Positions 16,467-25,840 of a stretch of DNA of 64,000 nucleotides are shown here, in pieces. Location: assembly GCF_003966125.1 (NCBI RefSeq), contig NZ_RXMA01000001.1:457560-521559 (forward strand), in the 5' to 3' direction. This stretch comes from Azospirillum griseum. Its GTDB lineage: Bacteria > Pseudomonadota > Alphaproteobacteria > Azospirillales > Azospirillaceae. The notes below the pieces were generated by a model. It ran no database searches. It was not told the origin of the DNA and was given only the letters and a program-made list of their open reading frames with translations. Both the position numbers and the translations under genes were made by a program. Position 1 is the stretch's first letter. The number at the start of each line of letters is the position of its first letter.

Positions 16467-17033
16467 TCAACCCGCTTTGGCAACCGGGCCATCGCTGGCC
16501 CCGCTGTCCTGCATGCGCGTGATGCTGTAGCCCAGCGCCGGGGGAAAGCGGCGTTCCACCTCGGCGCGGGCGTCGGCGATGGTCTTGGCCCACACCTCGA
16601 CCGTTTGGGGCCGCGCCCAATGGGGGTCGATGTAGGCGTTGGGCTTTTGCTGGAAATTCGCCCCGGTGATGTATTTGTTGACCACCATGGCGATGTAGCA
16701 GGGGGTCCCTTTCACCTCTTCGCCGATCAGACGGATCAGCTTTTCTCCGGCGACCTGCGACTCGCGGAGCTGGCGTTCCAGGGTCTTGCGGCGGCGCAGG
16801 ATGTCTTCCACCTCGCCGTCCAGCTCCTTCAGCTCCGTAATCCGCACCACGCGGCGGGCTTCCAGCTTGGTTTCCAGTTTGGCCCGCATCACGATGGAAT
16901 CGCGCATGCCGGTCACACCATGCCGCTTTTCAATGGCCCGCTCGCCAAACACCACGACGAGCTTTGCGATGGCAAAACCAAGTCCGGCCAGCCCGAAAGC
17001 GGTGATCAGTGCCTGGGTGTACTCGTGCCACAT
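16467..17033 (-). CDS. Membrane-anchored coiled-coil protein, first gene of pair A
   Basis: The 188-residue product has an N-terminal hydrophobic segment (ALITAFGLAGLGFAIAKLVV), then a long charged helix (roughly residues 50-105, RITELKELDGEVEDILRRRK). A C-terminal domain contains KPNAYIDPHWARPQTVEVWA and ARAEVERRFPPALGYSI. The C-terminal domain aligns with that of the 28289-28897 product around [KR]P[ND]A - DP/HP - W - VW - F - G. Function is unknown. Topology suggests a membrane-tethered scaffold with a cytosolic or periplasmic end module. Confidence 0.7.
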   Translation of the reverse strand: MWHEYTQALITAFGLAGLGFAIAKLVVVFGERAIEKRHGVTGMRDSIVMRAKLETKLEARRVVRITELKELDGEVEDILRRRKTLERQLRESQVAGEKLIRLIGEEVKGTPCYIAMVVNKYITGANFQQKPNAYIDPHWARPQTVEVWAKTIADARAEVERRFPPALGYSITRMQDSGASDGPVAKAG

Positions 17034-17133
17034 GATGTTGCGCCCGTGTTGGCTATCGCCCGCGCCAATCAGTATCCCTTAAGTCAGATGGGTTCAACGG
17101 GGGCAACGCAACATTTTGCGGCAACGCCGATGG

Positions 17134-18651
17134 TCAGCCACGCTCGACCCGGTTGCGCCCGGCCTGCTTGGCGCTGTACAGCGCGGAATCGGCCCGACGC
17201 AGGGTCTGTTCGATCGAGGTTTCGTCGGCCAGCCAATTGGCCACACCGATGCTGGCCGCGATCGGGACCAGACGCCCTTCCACCGGAACCGGGGCCTGCG
17301 CCAGCGACGCGCGCACCCGCTCGGCAACGACCAGCGTGCCCTCGATGTCGGTTTCCGGCAGCATGACGACAAACTCCTCACCGCCAAAGCGCGCGATGTG
17401 GTCGGACGCCCGCAGCGCCTCGCGGGTGCGGCGGACCACGGTGCGCAACACCTCATCCCCCGCTGCGTGGCCATAGGTGTCGTTCACCTGCTTGAACCGG
17501 TCGAGATCGAGCAGGAAAATCCCCAGATGACGGCCATAGCGCCGCGCCCGCCCCAGCTCCGCCCCGGCCAGTTCCAGGAACCGGCGTCGGTTCCACACCC
17601 CGGTCAAGGGATCCAACGTTGCCAGCCGGTTCAGGCGGGCGTTCGCCTCTTCCAGCGCACGGGTGCGTTCGGCCACCCGCAGTTCCAGCGTCTCGTTCGC
17701 CTCGCGCAACCGCTCATACAGGCTGACGTTGGAAAAGCTGATGGCGATCTTGGACGCGAACACCTCGACCAGCGCGCGGTCCACCCCGTCGAGCGGACGG
17801 TCGGTGTGGATCCAGGCCGCCACCTCATGCCCGTCGGGCACGCGGATGTAGAGGGTGGAGCCGTCCGCGCCATAAACGCCGCGCTTGCTGCGGAACGCCT
17901 CGTTGATGCCGGCGACGATCTCCGGGGTCAGGGCGTGGTCCGGGTGGTCCACCGCGTCGGCGTAGCGTCCGGCCCCGGCCAGCACGGTCAGCGGACCATC
18001 CGCCTCCCCGCGCTGGGCGCACAGGATGGCGTTCGGCTTGACCCGCAACACGCTGGACAGTTGCGTCAACACCCCCGCCGCGAATTGCTGCATGCTGCGC
18101 AGTTCGAACAACCGGTCGGTCGATTGAATGATCTGTTGCAGGCCGCGCCGGTTGGTTTCCAGCGCGACGATGTCAGTGTAGGAACGCAAGGCCGCCACCA
18201 CGCTGGTGAACAGCTTCTGCGAGGTCAACTCCGCCTTGGATTTGTAATCGTTGATGTCATAGGCCAGCACGACATCCTCCTCCGGAGCCTGACCTGGCTG
18301 ACCGGTGCGCAGGATGATGCGGATCGCGTGGTTGCCGATCTCCTCGCGGATGGTGCGGACCAGACGCAAACCGGCGTCCTCCGTCTCCATCACCACGTCC
18401 AGCAGGATGATGGCGATGTCGGGCGTGGCGCGCAGAACACGTTCGGCCTCCGCCGCCGACAGACAGCTCATCAGCTTGAGCGGTCGGCCACGAAAGCGCA
18501 GACGGGTCAACACCAGACGGGTGACGGCGTGCACCTCCGGCTCGTCATCGACCACCAGAACCAACCAGGGATCAGGCCAGGGGTCGGCGTCGCGGGTCGC
18601 CACCGACGGAGAAGGGGTGGTTTCCTGGATGAACGGATCGTCGTTGGACAT
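17134..18651 (-). CDS. Response regulator with DUF3369 and GGDEF (diguanylate cyclase) domains
   Basis: The product is 505 residues from ATG 18651 (MSNDDPFIQE). In-frame ATGs at 18672 and 18690 are possible but have no better ribosome site. The receiver domain shows VVDDEP (34-37) and the phosphoacceptor Asp85 in IILLDVVM. A DUF3369/GAF-like middle domain runs from about residue 150 to 330, followed by a short coiled coil. The GGDEF domain carries an intact GGEEF active site (near 423) preceded by RASD, an I-site five residues upstream. It should make c-di-GMP with product inhibition, controlled by phosphorylation. No histidine kinase is adjacent. It is divergent from kup across a repeat-containing region. 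Confidence 0.9.
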   Translation of the reverse strand: MSNDDPFIQETTPSPSVATRDADPWPDPWLVLVVDDEPEVHAVTRLVLTRLRFRGRPLKLMSCLSAAEAERVLRATPDIAIILLDVVMETEDAGLRLVRTIREEIGNHAIRIILRTGQPGQAPEEDVVLAYDINDYKSKAELTSQKLFTSVVAALRSYTDIVALETNRRGLQQIIQSTDRLFELRSMQQFAAGVLTQLSSVLRVKPNAILCAQRGEADGPLTVLAGAGRYADAVDHPDHALTPEIVAGINEAFRSKRGVYGADGSTLYIRVPDGHEVAAWIHTDRPLDGVDRALVEVFASKIAISFSNVSLYERLREANETLELRVAERTRALEEANARLNRLATLDPLTGVWNRRRFLELAGAELGRARRYGRHLGIFLLDLDRFKQVNDTYGHAAGDEVLRTVVRRTREALRASDHIARFGGEEFVVMLPETDIEGTLVVAERVRASLAQAPVPVEGRLVPIAASIGVANWLADETSIEQTLRRADSALYSAKQAGRNRVERG

Positions 18652-18715
18652 GGCCCCCGGCTCGGGATGCATCGCGGCACGCGGAGGCATGGAAGCATTT
18701 AGCCAAAGACGATGC

Positions 18716-18842
18716 AATGGTTCCGAACCCTGATTGCGCCCGGAACCATTCCAGGAACCGATTGCGCGAAAAACCAACGCGTCCGTTCAGGATATGATTG
18801 CCGGTTGTCCCCACCGCAACCGCAGACTCCGCCGGAACCATT
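18716..18842. promoter_or_regulatory. Cluster of three CGGAACCATT motifs between the GGDEF regulator and kup
   Basis: CGGAACCATT occurs at 18741-18750 and 18833-18842 on the plus strand and at 18716-18725 on the minus strand. A further GGAACC lies at 18754. A 10-mer should appear by chance well under once per window. The fourth copy in the window lies upstream of the other GGDEF gene (54436). GGAAC resembles the -35 of EcfG promoters, but no matching -10 was found at proper spacing. Confidence 0.4.
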
Positions 18843-18923
18843 CGGATCTTGCCTTGCGACGCAGCGCCGCATAAGGGATCGGAGTCTGAACACTCCCCTC
18901 GGGCGACGAGCGACAGGACCGCC

Positions 18924-20816
18924 ATGGAAGCCAGCACGACCGACCGCGACCACGCCGCCAAACTGCGCGCCATGACCCTGGGCGCGCTGGGGGTCGTCTA
19001 TGGCGACATCGGCACCAGCCCGCTCTACACCCTGCGCGAATGCCTGACCCAGGGCGGCGGCTTTGATCTGTCGCCCCACATCATCCTGGGCGTGCTGTCC
19101 CTGATCTTCTGGGCGCTCATCATCACGGTGACGGTCAAATACGTCGTCTTCGTCATGCGCGCCGACAACCAGGGCGAGGGTGGAATCCTGGCGCTCACCG
19201 CGCTGGCGCTGCGCGGGATGCGGCCCGGCCACCGGCGGACGCGCGCGGTGATGGCCATCGGCATCATCGGGGCGGCCCTGTTCTACGGCGACAGCCTGAT
19301 CACCCCCGCCATTTCGGTGCTGAGCGCGGTGGAAGGGTTGAAGGTCGTCGAGCCGGTGTTCGACGAGTACGTCATCCCCATCACCGTGGTGATCCTGGTC
19401 GCGCTGTTCGTGTTGCAGAATTTCGGCACCGAACGGGTCGGCAAGCTGTTCGGCCCGGTCATGATGCTGTGGTTCCTGGCGCTGGGAACGATGGGCGTCA
19501 GCCAGATCGTGCAATACCCGGCGGTGCTGGGCGCGGTGTGGCCCGGCCACGCGGTGGAGATGCTGTCCACCCACGGGTGGAAAGGCTTCCTGCTGCTGGG
19601 GGCCGTGGTGCTGGCGGTGACGGGGGGCGAGGCGCTCTACGCCGACATGGGGCATTTCGGGCGCAAGCCGATCCGGCTGGCCTGGTTCGCGCTGGTCCTG
19701 CCCGCCCTGCTGCTGTGCTATTTCGGCCAGGGGGCCTTGCTGCTGCGCGAGCCGGAGGCGATCGAAAACCCCTTCTTCCATCTGGCCCCGGACTGGGCGC
19801 AATTGCCGCTGGTGCTGCTGGCCACCGCCGCCACGGTCATCGCCGGTCAGGCGGTCATCACCGGAGCCTATTCGGTGACGTTGCAGGCCATGCATCTGCG
19901 CTATCTGCCGCGCATGGAGGTGCGTCACACCTCCGAGCACGAGAAGGGCCAGATCTACATGCCGCAAATCAACTGGGTGCTGTTGATCGGCGTGGTCGCC
20001 CTGGTGCTGACCTTCAAGACGTCGAGCAATCTGGCCGCCGCCTACGGCATCGCCGTCACCGGGACCATGGTCGCCACCACCCTGCTGGCCTACAAGGTGG
20101 CGCGCGGGTTGGGGCGGTGGCCGCTGTGGCAGGCGGTGTTGGCCGCCCTGGTCTTCCTGTCGGTGGACGCGGCCTTTTTCCTGTCCAACATCATCAAGGT
20201 GGAAGACGGCGGTTGGTTCCCGCTGGTCATCGGCGCGCTGGTCTTCCTGCTGATGGCGATCTGGCGCGCCGGGCGCGAGGTGGTGCGCAAGCGGCTGGCC
20301 GAAGACGCGCTGCCGATGGATTCGCTGCTGGAACGGCTGCGCGGCGGCTCGATCCAGCGCGTGCCGGGAACGGCGGTGTTCCTCACCGGCAACCCGCGCG
20401 GCCTGCCGCCCAGCCTGCTGCACAGCATGAAGCACTACAAGGTGCTGCACCAACGCGTCGTGCTGCTGACCGTGGACATCGACGACGTGCCCCATGTGCC
20501 GGACGAACAGCGGTTCGAGCTGAAACCCTATTCGGCGGGCTTCTACCGGCTGATCCTGCATTTCGGCTTCAAGGACGAGCCGGACATTCCCAACGCGCTG
20601 GAAAAGAAGAAGATCCCCGGCCTGCCGTTCGAGCCGATGGAAACCACCTATTTCGTCAGCCGCGAGACGCTGATCCGCTCCACCCACACCAACGGGCTGC
20701 CCAAATGGCAGGAGCCGGTGTTCATCTTCCTGTCGAAGCTGTCGGCCAGCCCATCGGAGTATTTCTGCATCCCGCCGAACCGTGTGGTCGAGCTGGGCAT
20801 GCAGTTGGAAATCTGA
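18924..20816 (+). CDS. kup: Kup-type potassium transporter
   Basis: This 630-residue protein takes up K+ with H+ across the inner membrane. The start ATG at 18924 (MEASTTDRDHAAKL) follows an AGGA site; the longer open frame from 18798 has no such site. The N-terminal GVVYGDIGTSPLYTLRE is the family signature. About twelve membrane segments run to roughly residue 430, including GIIGAALFYGDSLITPAISV. The cytosolic C-terminal domain of about 190 residues ends in FCIPPNRVVELGMQLEI. The gene stands alone. Confidence 0.95.
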   Translation: MEASTTDRDHAAKLRAMTLGALGVVYGDIGTSPLYTLRECLTQGGGFDLSPHIILGVLSLIFWALIITVTVKYVVFVMRADNQGEGGILALTALALRGMRPGHRRTRAVMAIGIIGAALFYGDSLITPAISVLSAVEGLKVVEPVFDEYVIPITVVILVALFVLQNFGTERVGKLFGPVMMLWFLALGTMGVSQIVQYPAVLGAVWPGHAVEMLSTHGWKGFLLLGAVVLAVTGGEALYADMGHFGRKPIRLAWFALVLPALLLCYFGQGALLLREPEAIENPFFHLAPDWAQLPLVLLATAATVIAGQAVITGAYSVTLQAMHLRYLPRMEVRHTSEHEKGQIYMPQINWVLLIGVVALVLTFKTSSNLAAAYGIAVTGTMVATTLLAYKVARGLGRWPLWQAVLAALVFLSVDAAFFLSNIIKVEDGGWFPLVIGALVFLLMAIWRAGREVVRKRLAEDALPMDSLLERLRGGSIQRVPGTAVFLTGNPRGLPPSLLHSMKHYKVLHQRVVLLTVDIDDVPHVPDEQRFELKPYSAGFYRLILHFGFKDEPDIPNALEKKKIPGLPFEPMETTYFVSRETLIRSTHTNGLPKWQEPVFIFLSKLSASPSEYFCIPPNRVVELGMQLEI

Positions 20817-21012
20817 CCGCGACTCGCCGTCCCTCACGCCATTCCACGGTCCGGGGAGGGGGGCGGAACGCCCGCTGCGGGGTTCCGCCTCCTCATGGTG
20901 GAGCGCCCCGCCGGATCGACACGACCTTGCGGGGCTGGTCAGAGGTTGCCGGGCGGGACCGCCCCGGCGGCAAAAAATGCCGCCTGACGGGCTGCCAGTC
21001 CCGCCGCATCAC

Positions 21013-21267
21013 TCACCAGACAATCGACACCGGCGGCTTGTAGGTCGACGCCGCGAACATGGTGCGAATGGCGAACTCGATCTTGATTTGCGCCTCCGAT
21101 TTCTTGACGAACGACAAATCGATGTCTCCCAACGACTTGACCATGCAGCCCGACCGGCTGAGGTTGCGCAGGGTGACTTCCGATTGCTTCTGTTTTCCTT
21201 CGGGAATGGCGGTGACGGTCGCCATTCCGGCGGGGGGTCTTACGACGTAGAGGTCGAATTTCGGCAT
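21013..21267 (-). CDS. Short PilZ-like protein
   Basis: The 84-residue product starts at the ATG (MPKFDLYVVRPPAG) preceded by CGGAGA. SEVTLRNLSRSGCMVKSLGD contains the N-x-S-x-x-G motif of PilZ c-di-GMP receptors, but the upstream R-x-x-x-R motif is not evident, so nucleotide binding is doubtful. The rest is beta-strand-like. The gene is divergent from tssL; several c-di-GMP genes are in the window, though none is adjacent. Confidence 0.55.
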   Translation of the reverse strand: MPKFDLYVVRPPAGMATVTAIPEGKQKQSEVTLRNLSRSGCMVKSLGDIDLSFVKKSEAQIKIEFAIRTMFAASTYKPPVSIVW

Positions 21268-21440
21268 CGGCGTCTCCGTTGGTGGAACAAACGCGTATGG
21301 CATCGCAAGGGATGGGCCAATTGTCGGGCTGCGGCGACGCGGATGGATTTCACCGCCGGGGCGGGCCTGCTATACCTCTTGCTCGATTGGGCCTCTGGCT
21401 CGATTGGGTTTGGGCGCTGCGCAGGGGAAGACCGGGGACG

Positions 21441-23021
21441 ATGGGGGTGGACGACCGTTTCGGGACTGGAGAGCCGTGGTTTGAATCCCGGCGGGACGGG
21501 GAGTCGCCCGACGGGCCGCGCCGCGAACCGCGCTTTGGCCAACGCCCGCCGCCCGCCTTCCTGACCACCCGCTCCCCCACCTTCGACGCGCCAGCCCCGC
21601 CGCCGAACGCGGACCACGGCCACGCCGACCAACCGTCGCCCAGCGACCACCCGCATCTTGGCCCGGCTCCACTGAAGGCGATCCGGCCAAACCTCACCAC
21701 CCGGTCGGTCCCGCCCCTGCAACCCCATCCCCGCGCCCATCTGGTGGTCCCACCGATGGAACCGCCCCCCGCGCCCGCGTCACCCGCCCCCGCCCCCGCC
21801 CCCGCCCCCGCCCCGACCAAAGCCGCGCTGTTCCTGCCCGAACAGCGGTTGCGCGAGGCGCTGAATCCGCTGTTGAGCGCCGCCGCCCCGGCGCTGGCGC
21901 TCGCCGCCGCCCTGCGCGACCGCGCCACCCACGAGGATCCCGACGGTGCCCTTGAACTGGCGCTGTCCACCCTGCGCCGCTTCGAGAGCGACGGGGCCGC
22001 CGCCGGGCTGGCCCCGGAGGAGTTGCGGGTCGCCCGCTTCGCCCTGTGCGTCACGCTGGACGACGTGGTCCGCGCCACGCCTTGGGGTCCCCGCAGCGTC
22101 TGGGCGCAGGCGGGGGTGGCCGACCGGATCGACCCCGAGGCGGGCGGACCAGACCGGCTGTTCGACCTGCTCGACACCATGCTGGGCGACCCGCGCCTGC
22201 ATCTGCGCGAGCTGGAGCTGTTCTACGCCTGCCTGTCGCTGGGATTCGAAGGCAAATACCGCGACAAGCCGCGCGGCGCGCATGATCTGGCCCATCTGCG
22301 CGATGAACTCTACCGCATCCTGCGCCGGGCGCGCGGCGACCGCGACCCCGCTTTGTCGCCGTCCTGGCGCGGCCTGACCGAACGCTTCCGCCCGCTGGGC
22401 GTGACGGTCCCGTCCTGGATCGCCTGGGTCGCCGTTGGCGTGGCGCTGGCGCTGCTCTACGGCCAATTGTCGGCCTCCCTGGCCCGGCAGGCGGAGCCGG
22501 TGGTCGCCCGGCTGTCGGCCCTGCTGCCCGACGGCCCGATCGAAATCGCCCGGCTCGCCCCGCCGCCGCCGCCCACCGCCGGTCCCGCCCTGATCGCCCG
22601 TGTCACCGGCCAACTGACCCCGGAAATCCGCAGCAACGCGGTGGAGGTTCTGGCCGGGGAAGACGGCGCGCTGGTCATCCGCATCCCCGCCGCCGCCATG
22701 TTCGCCACCGGCAGCGAGGTGGTGAAGGCCCGTCACCGTGCCATCGTCGACCGCGTCGGGCAGGCCCTGGCCCCGGAATCCGGCCACGTCATGGTGGTGG
22801 CCCACACCGACGACCAGACGCCGCGCACCGGCCGTTTCCCCAGCGCCCAGAGCCTGACCGACGCGCGGGCCGACGCGGTGCGCAAGCTGTTGGAGCGCAG
22901 CGTCGGCCCCAGCCGCCTGAGCGCGGAGGGACGGGCCGACAGCGAACCCATCGCGCTGAACAGCACGCCCGCCGGGCGCGACAGCAACCGGCGGATCGAC
23001 ATCCGCCTGTACCCGCAGTAA
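21441..23021 (+). CDS. tssL: Type VI secretion TssL (IcmH/DotU) with fused OmpA-like domain
   Basis: The 526-residue product starts at ATG 21441 (MGVDDRFGTGEP). The upstream frame is open but unlike the family. Residues 1-125 are Pro-rich with an Ala-Pro repeat. The cytosolic DotU domain (about 130-300) includes FALCVTLDDVVRATPWGP and LELFYACLSLGFEGKYR, both diagnostic. One membrane span lies near residues 325-343. The periplasmic C-terminus is an OmpA-like peptidoglycan-binding domain with VVAHTDDQTPR and DSNRRIDIRL. It anchors the T6SS membrane complex to the wall. It is followed by tssM after 10 bases. Confidence 0.9.
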   Translation: MGVDDRFGTGEPWFESRRDGESPDGPRREPRFGQRPPPAFLTTRSPTFDAPAPPPNADHGHADQPSPSDHPHLGPAPLKAIRPNLTTRSVPPLQPHPRAHLVVPPMEPPPAPASPAPAPAPAPAPTKAALFLPEQRLREALNPLLSAAAPALALAAALRDRATHEDPDGALELALSTLRRFESDGAAAGLAPEELRVARFALCVTLDDVVRATPWGPRSVWAQAGVADRIDPEAGGPDRLFDLLDTMLGDPRLHLRELELFYACLSLGFEGKYRDKPRGAHDLAHLRDELYRILRRARGDRDPALSPSWRGLTERFRPLGVTVPSWIAWVAVGVALALLYGQLSASLARQAEPVVARLSALLPDGPIEIARLAPPPPPTAGPALIARVTGQLTPEIRSNAVEVLAGEDGALVIRIPAAAMFATGSEVVKARHRAIVDRVGQALAPESGHVMVVAHTDDQTPRTGRFPSAQSLTDARADAVRKLLERSVGPSRLSAEGRADSEPIALNSTPAGRDSNRRIDIRLYPQ

Positions 23022-23031
23022 GGGGGCGGCG

Positions 23032-25068
23032 ATGCACCGGCCAACCCAGCCCCACCCCAAGCGGTCCTTCCTGTCCAAACCCACGCTGGCGCGGCTGCGC
23101 GGGCGTGGTCCCCGCCCGGGCTTGGCGTCCATGGGCGCACCGCTGCCCGCGCGGGTGCGCTGGGGCGTGTCGCTGGGCGGGGCCGCCCTGTTGGGGGTGA
23201 TCGGCTGGCTGGTGGTTCCGCATCTGGCCGACACCGATTGGTCGGTGCGGCTGCTGCCGCTGCTGGCCGCGCTGGCCGGGTGGGTCGCCGTCAACCGCCT
23301 GATCGACGCCCGCGAACGCGCGGCGAACGCCCGACTGGTGGAGGCGCTGGCCGCCGCCCACGACCCGGAGCTGCGCGCCTCGCTGGACGAGATCGGGACC
23401 GTGCGCCAGCGGCTCGACGCCGTGCTGACGCGGTTGAAGACCCAGCGCTTCGGCGCGGGCTGGACCGGGCGCTACCTCTATCAACTGCCCTGGTATCTGG
23501 TGATCGGCGCGCCGGGGTCGGGCAAATCGACCGCGCTGGCCAACGCCCGTCTGGGCGCGCCGCTGACCGACACCGACATCGCCGAACCCATCGCCAATCT
23601 GGGCGGGACCCGCAATTGCGACTGGTGGTTCACCGACCGGGCCGTGCTGATCGACACCGCCGGGCGCTACACCACGCAGGACAGCCGCCGCGCCGTCGAT
23701 GGCCGGGTGTGGTCGGGCCTGCTCGACCTGCTGAAGGAGCACCGGCCGCGCCAACCGGCCAATGGCGTGTTGGTGACGCTCAGCCTGCCCGATCTGGCGC
23801 AGTGGAGCACCACCGAACGCCGCGCCCACGCCACCGCGCTGCGCCAGCGCCTGGGCGAGCTGCGGGCGCAACTGGGCGTGCGCCCCCCGGTCTATGTGGT
23901 GCTGACCAAGGCCGATCTGGTTGAGGGCTTCGCCACCTTCTTCGACCCGCTCGACCGCGCGGGCCGCGCCCAGATTTGGGGCATGACCTTCCCCGCCGAG
24001 GAGGCGTTGACCGGGCCGCTGCCCGCCTTCCACGGCCTGTTCGCCGGGCTGATCCGGCGGCTGGACGAATGGCGGCTCGACCGCCTGCACCAGGAGCCGG
24101 ACATCCAGCGACGCTCCGCCGCCTTCGCCTTTCCGCTGCGCATCGCCGAGCTGGAACCGGCGCTGGCCGACCTGATCGACACCGCCTTTTCCCCCGACGC
24201 GGCGGAGGCGGAGGGATCCGCCCCCCGGCTGCGCGGCGTCTATCTGACCAGCGCCACGCAGGCGGTGCGCGGACGCCCCGGCCCGCTGGTGGCCGACGCC
24301 GAGAGCGACACCTATTTCCTCGACCAGCTGTTGCCCGACGTGGTGTTCCCCGAGGCCAACCTCGCCGGGGTGGACAGCGCGCTGGAACAGGCGCGCCGCC
24401 GCCGCACCGTCCTGTCGCTGGGCGGGGCGCTGGCCGCCGGGCTGCTGCTCGGGGCCTTCTGGCTGTACAGCTACGGCGGCAACGCCGCGCTGCTGGCGCG
24501 CGCCAACGCCGCCGCCGCCGGGGTGGAGGAGGCGTTGCGCCCGCTCAACACGCCGCCACGCGCCCTGACGCGGGTGGACGACACCGACGCCGCCGCCATC
24601 CTGCCCGCGCTGGACGCCCTGCGCGCCCTGCCGATGGGCTACGCCGAGCGCGGGCGCTGGGCCACCCCCGATCTGGCGGGTGGGCTGTATCAGGGCAATC
24701 GGCTGGCCCCGCCCGCCGATCTCGCCTACCAGCGCGCCTTGCGCACCTTGTTCCTCGCCCGGCTGGTGCTGCGGCTGGAGGAGCAGTTGCGCACCAACTG
24801 GGCGCGGCCCGACATCCTGCGGCTGGCCCTGCGCGCCTACCGCATGGCGGGTGGGGAGGAGCCGATGGATTCGGCCTATTTCGCCGAATGGCTGGCGATT
24901 GACTGGCAACGCACGCTGGTCGGACCCGCCAACGATGGCCGCCGCCGGGCGCTGGGCGACCACCTTGCCGCGCTGTTCGAAATCGGCTTCGCCCCGATTC
25001 CGGTGGACGAGGCGCTGGTCAACCGCGTGAACGAGGTGCTGGCCCAAAACCAGCCGTCCCGCCCATGA
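23032..25068 (+). CDS. tssM: Short TssM (IcmF-type) T6SS membrane protein
   Basis: TssM normally spans about 1,100 residues or more, but this product has 678. Two N-terminal membrane segments lie near residues 45-85. A GTPase-like domain with Walker A GAPGSGKST (159-167) and Walker B-like VLIDTAGRY follows. A third membrane segment lies near 461-484, and then only about 190 residues of periplasmic region. The large C-terminal periplasmic part that forms the outer channel is missing. The stop overlaps the tagF start (ATGA), so no frameshifted remainder can lie downstream. Either this is a genuine compact form or an old in-frame loss. Confidence 0.85.
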   Translation: MHRPTQPHPKRSFLSKPTLARLRGRGPRPGLASMGAPLPARVRWGVSLGGAALLGVIGWLVVPHLADTDWSVRLLPLLAALAGWVAVNRLIDARERAANARLVEALAAAHDPELRASLDEIGTVRQRLDAVLTRLKTQRFGAGWTGRYLYQLPWYLVIGAPGSGKSTALANARLGAPLTDTDIAEPIANLGGTRNCDWWFTDRAVLIDTAGRYTTQDSRRAVDGRVWSGLLDLLKEHRPRQPANGVLVTLSLPDLAQWSTTERRAHATALRQRLGELRAQLGVRPPVYVVLTKADLVEGFATFFDPLDRAGRAQIWGMTFPAEEALTGPLPAFHGLFAGLIRRLDEWRLDRLHQEPDIQRRSAAFAFPLRIAELEPALADLIDTAFSPDAAEAEGSAPRLRGVYLTSATQAVRGRPGPLVADAESDTYFLDQLLPDVVFPEANLAGVDSALEQARRRRTVLSLGGALAAGLLLGAFWLYSYGGNAALLARANAAAAGVEEALRPLNTPPRALTRVDDTDAAAILPALDALRALPMGYAERGRWATPDLAGGLYQGNRLAPPADLAYQRALRTLFLARLVLRLEEQLRTNWARPDILRLALRAYRMAGGEEPMDSAYFAEWLAIDWQRTLVGPANDGRRRALGDHLAALFEIGFAPIPVDEALVNRVNEVLAQNQPSRP

Positions 25069-25826
25069 GCCTGGATCTGGCCCTGCGCGCGCCCGCCGGT
25101 GGCTGGACGGTTCCCGCCGCCCCTCCCCGGCCCATGCCCCTGGCCAGCCGCCACGACGCCTACGCCCGCAACCACTACCCGCGCGGCGGTTTCTACGGCG
25201 TCGGCTTCCACGGCAAGCTGCCCGCGCGCGGCGATTTCGTCGGCCACGGCTTGCCGCGCGAGGTGCTCGACCCCTGGGACGAGTGGCTGGCCCGCGCGTT
25301 GGCCGAGGCCGGGCGCGGCCTGGGTGCGGCCTGGGAGCGCGCCTTCGCCGCCGCGCCGGTGTGGCGCTTCGCCCTGTCCGCCGGGCTGTGCGGCGACACC
25401 CCGCTGGTTGGCCTGCTGATGCCCAGCGCCGACCGCGTCGGGCGGCTCTACCCCTTCACCCTGGCCGCCACCCTGCCCGAGGACGTCGAGCTGGCCGCCG
25501 CCCCGGCCGCCTGCGCGGCGTGGTTCACCCGCGCCGAAGCGGTGGCCGACGACGCCTGCCGCGCCGGGGCCGATGTGGAGGGGCTGCCCGCCCGCCTCGC
25601 CATTCTGGGCCGCCCGGAACCGGAACGCGTCCACCCGGCCTCCGTCGCGATGGTGGAACGTCTGGCCGGACCGCTGACGGGCCTGTCAAGCCTGTGGTGG
25701 ACGCGCGGCGGCGGCCGGGTCGCCCCGTCGCTGCTGTCCTGCCACGGCCTGCCCGGCGGCGCACGCCTGACCGCCTTCCTCGACGGCGCGTGGGAACGCT
25801 GGGGATGGGAGGACGCTGGGGGGTGA
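25065..25826 (+). CDS. tagF: T6SS-associated protein TagF
   Basis: The 253-residue product starts in the ATGA overlap with tssM. GFYGVGFHGKLPARGDFVGHGLP is close to the family opening, GFYGKLPARGDFV, placed about 40 residues in. SLWWTRGGG near the C-terminus is also typical. TagF is a post-translational negative regulator of T6SS in several bacteria. The extra N-terminal 40 residues are unusual. No other T6SS gene (sheath, tube, baseplate, ClpV) is in the window, and the locus ends at an AT-rich repeat element. Confidence 0.87.
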   Translation: MSLDLALRAPAGGWTVPAAPPRPMPLASRHDAYARNHYPRGGFYGVGFHGKLPARGDFVGHGLPREVLDPWDEWLARALAEAGRGLGAAWERAFAAAPVWRFALSAGLCGDTPLVGLLMPSADRVGRLYPFTLAATLPEDVELAAAPAACAAWFTRAEAVADDACRAGADVEGLPARLAILGRPEPERVHPASVAMVERLAGPLTGLSSLWWTRGGGRVAPSLLSCHGLPGGARLTAFLDGAWERWGWEDAGG

Positions 25827-25840
25827 GACGAGAGTGTTTC

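Noticed and set aside
18741..18842. EcfG (general stress sigma) promoters at the GGAACC motifs
   Set aside because: The GGAAC -35 is present, but no CGTT-like -10 lies 16-17 bases downstream of any copy.
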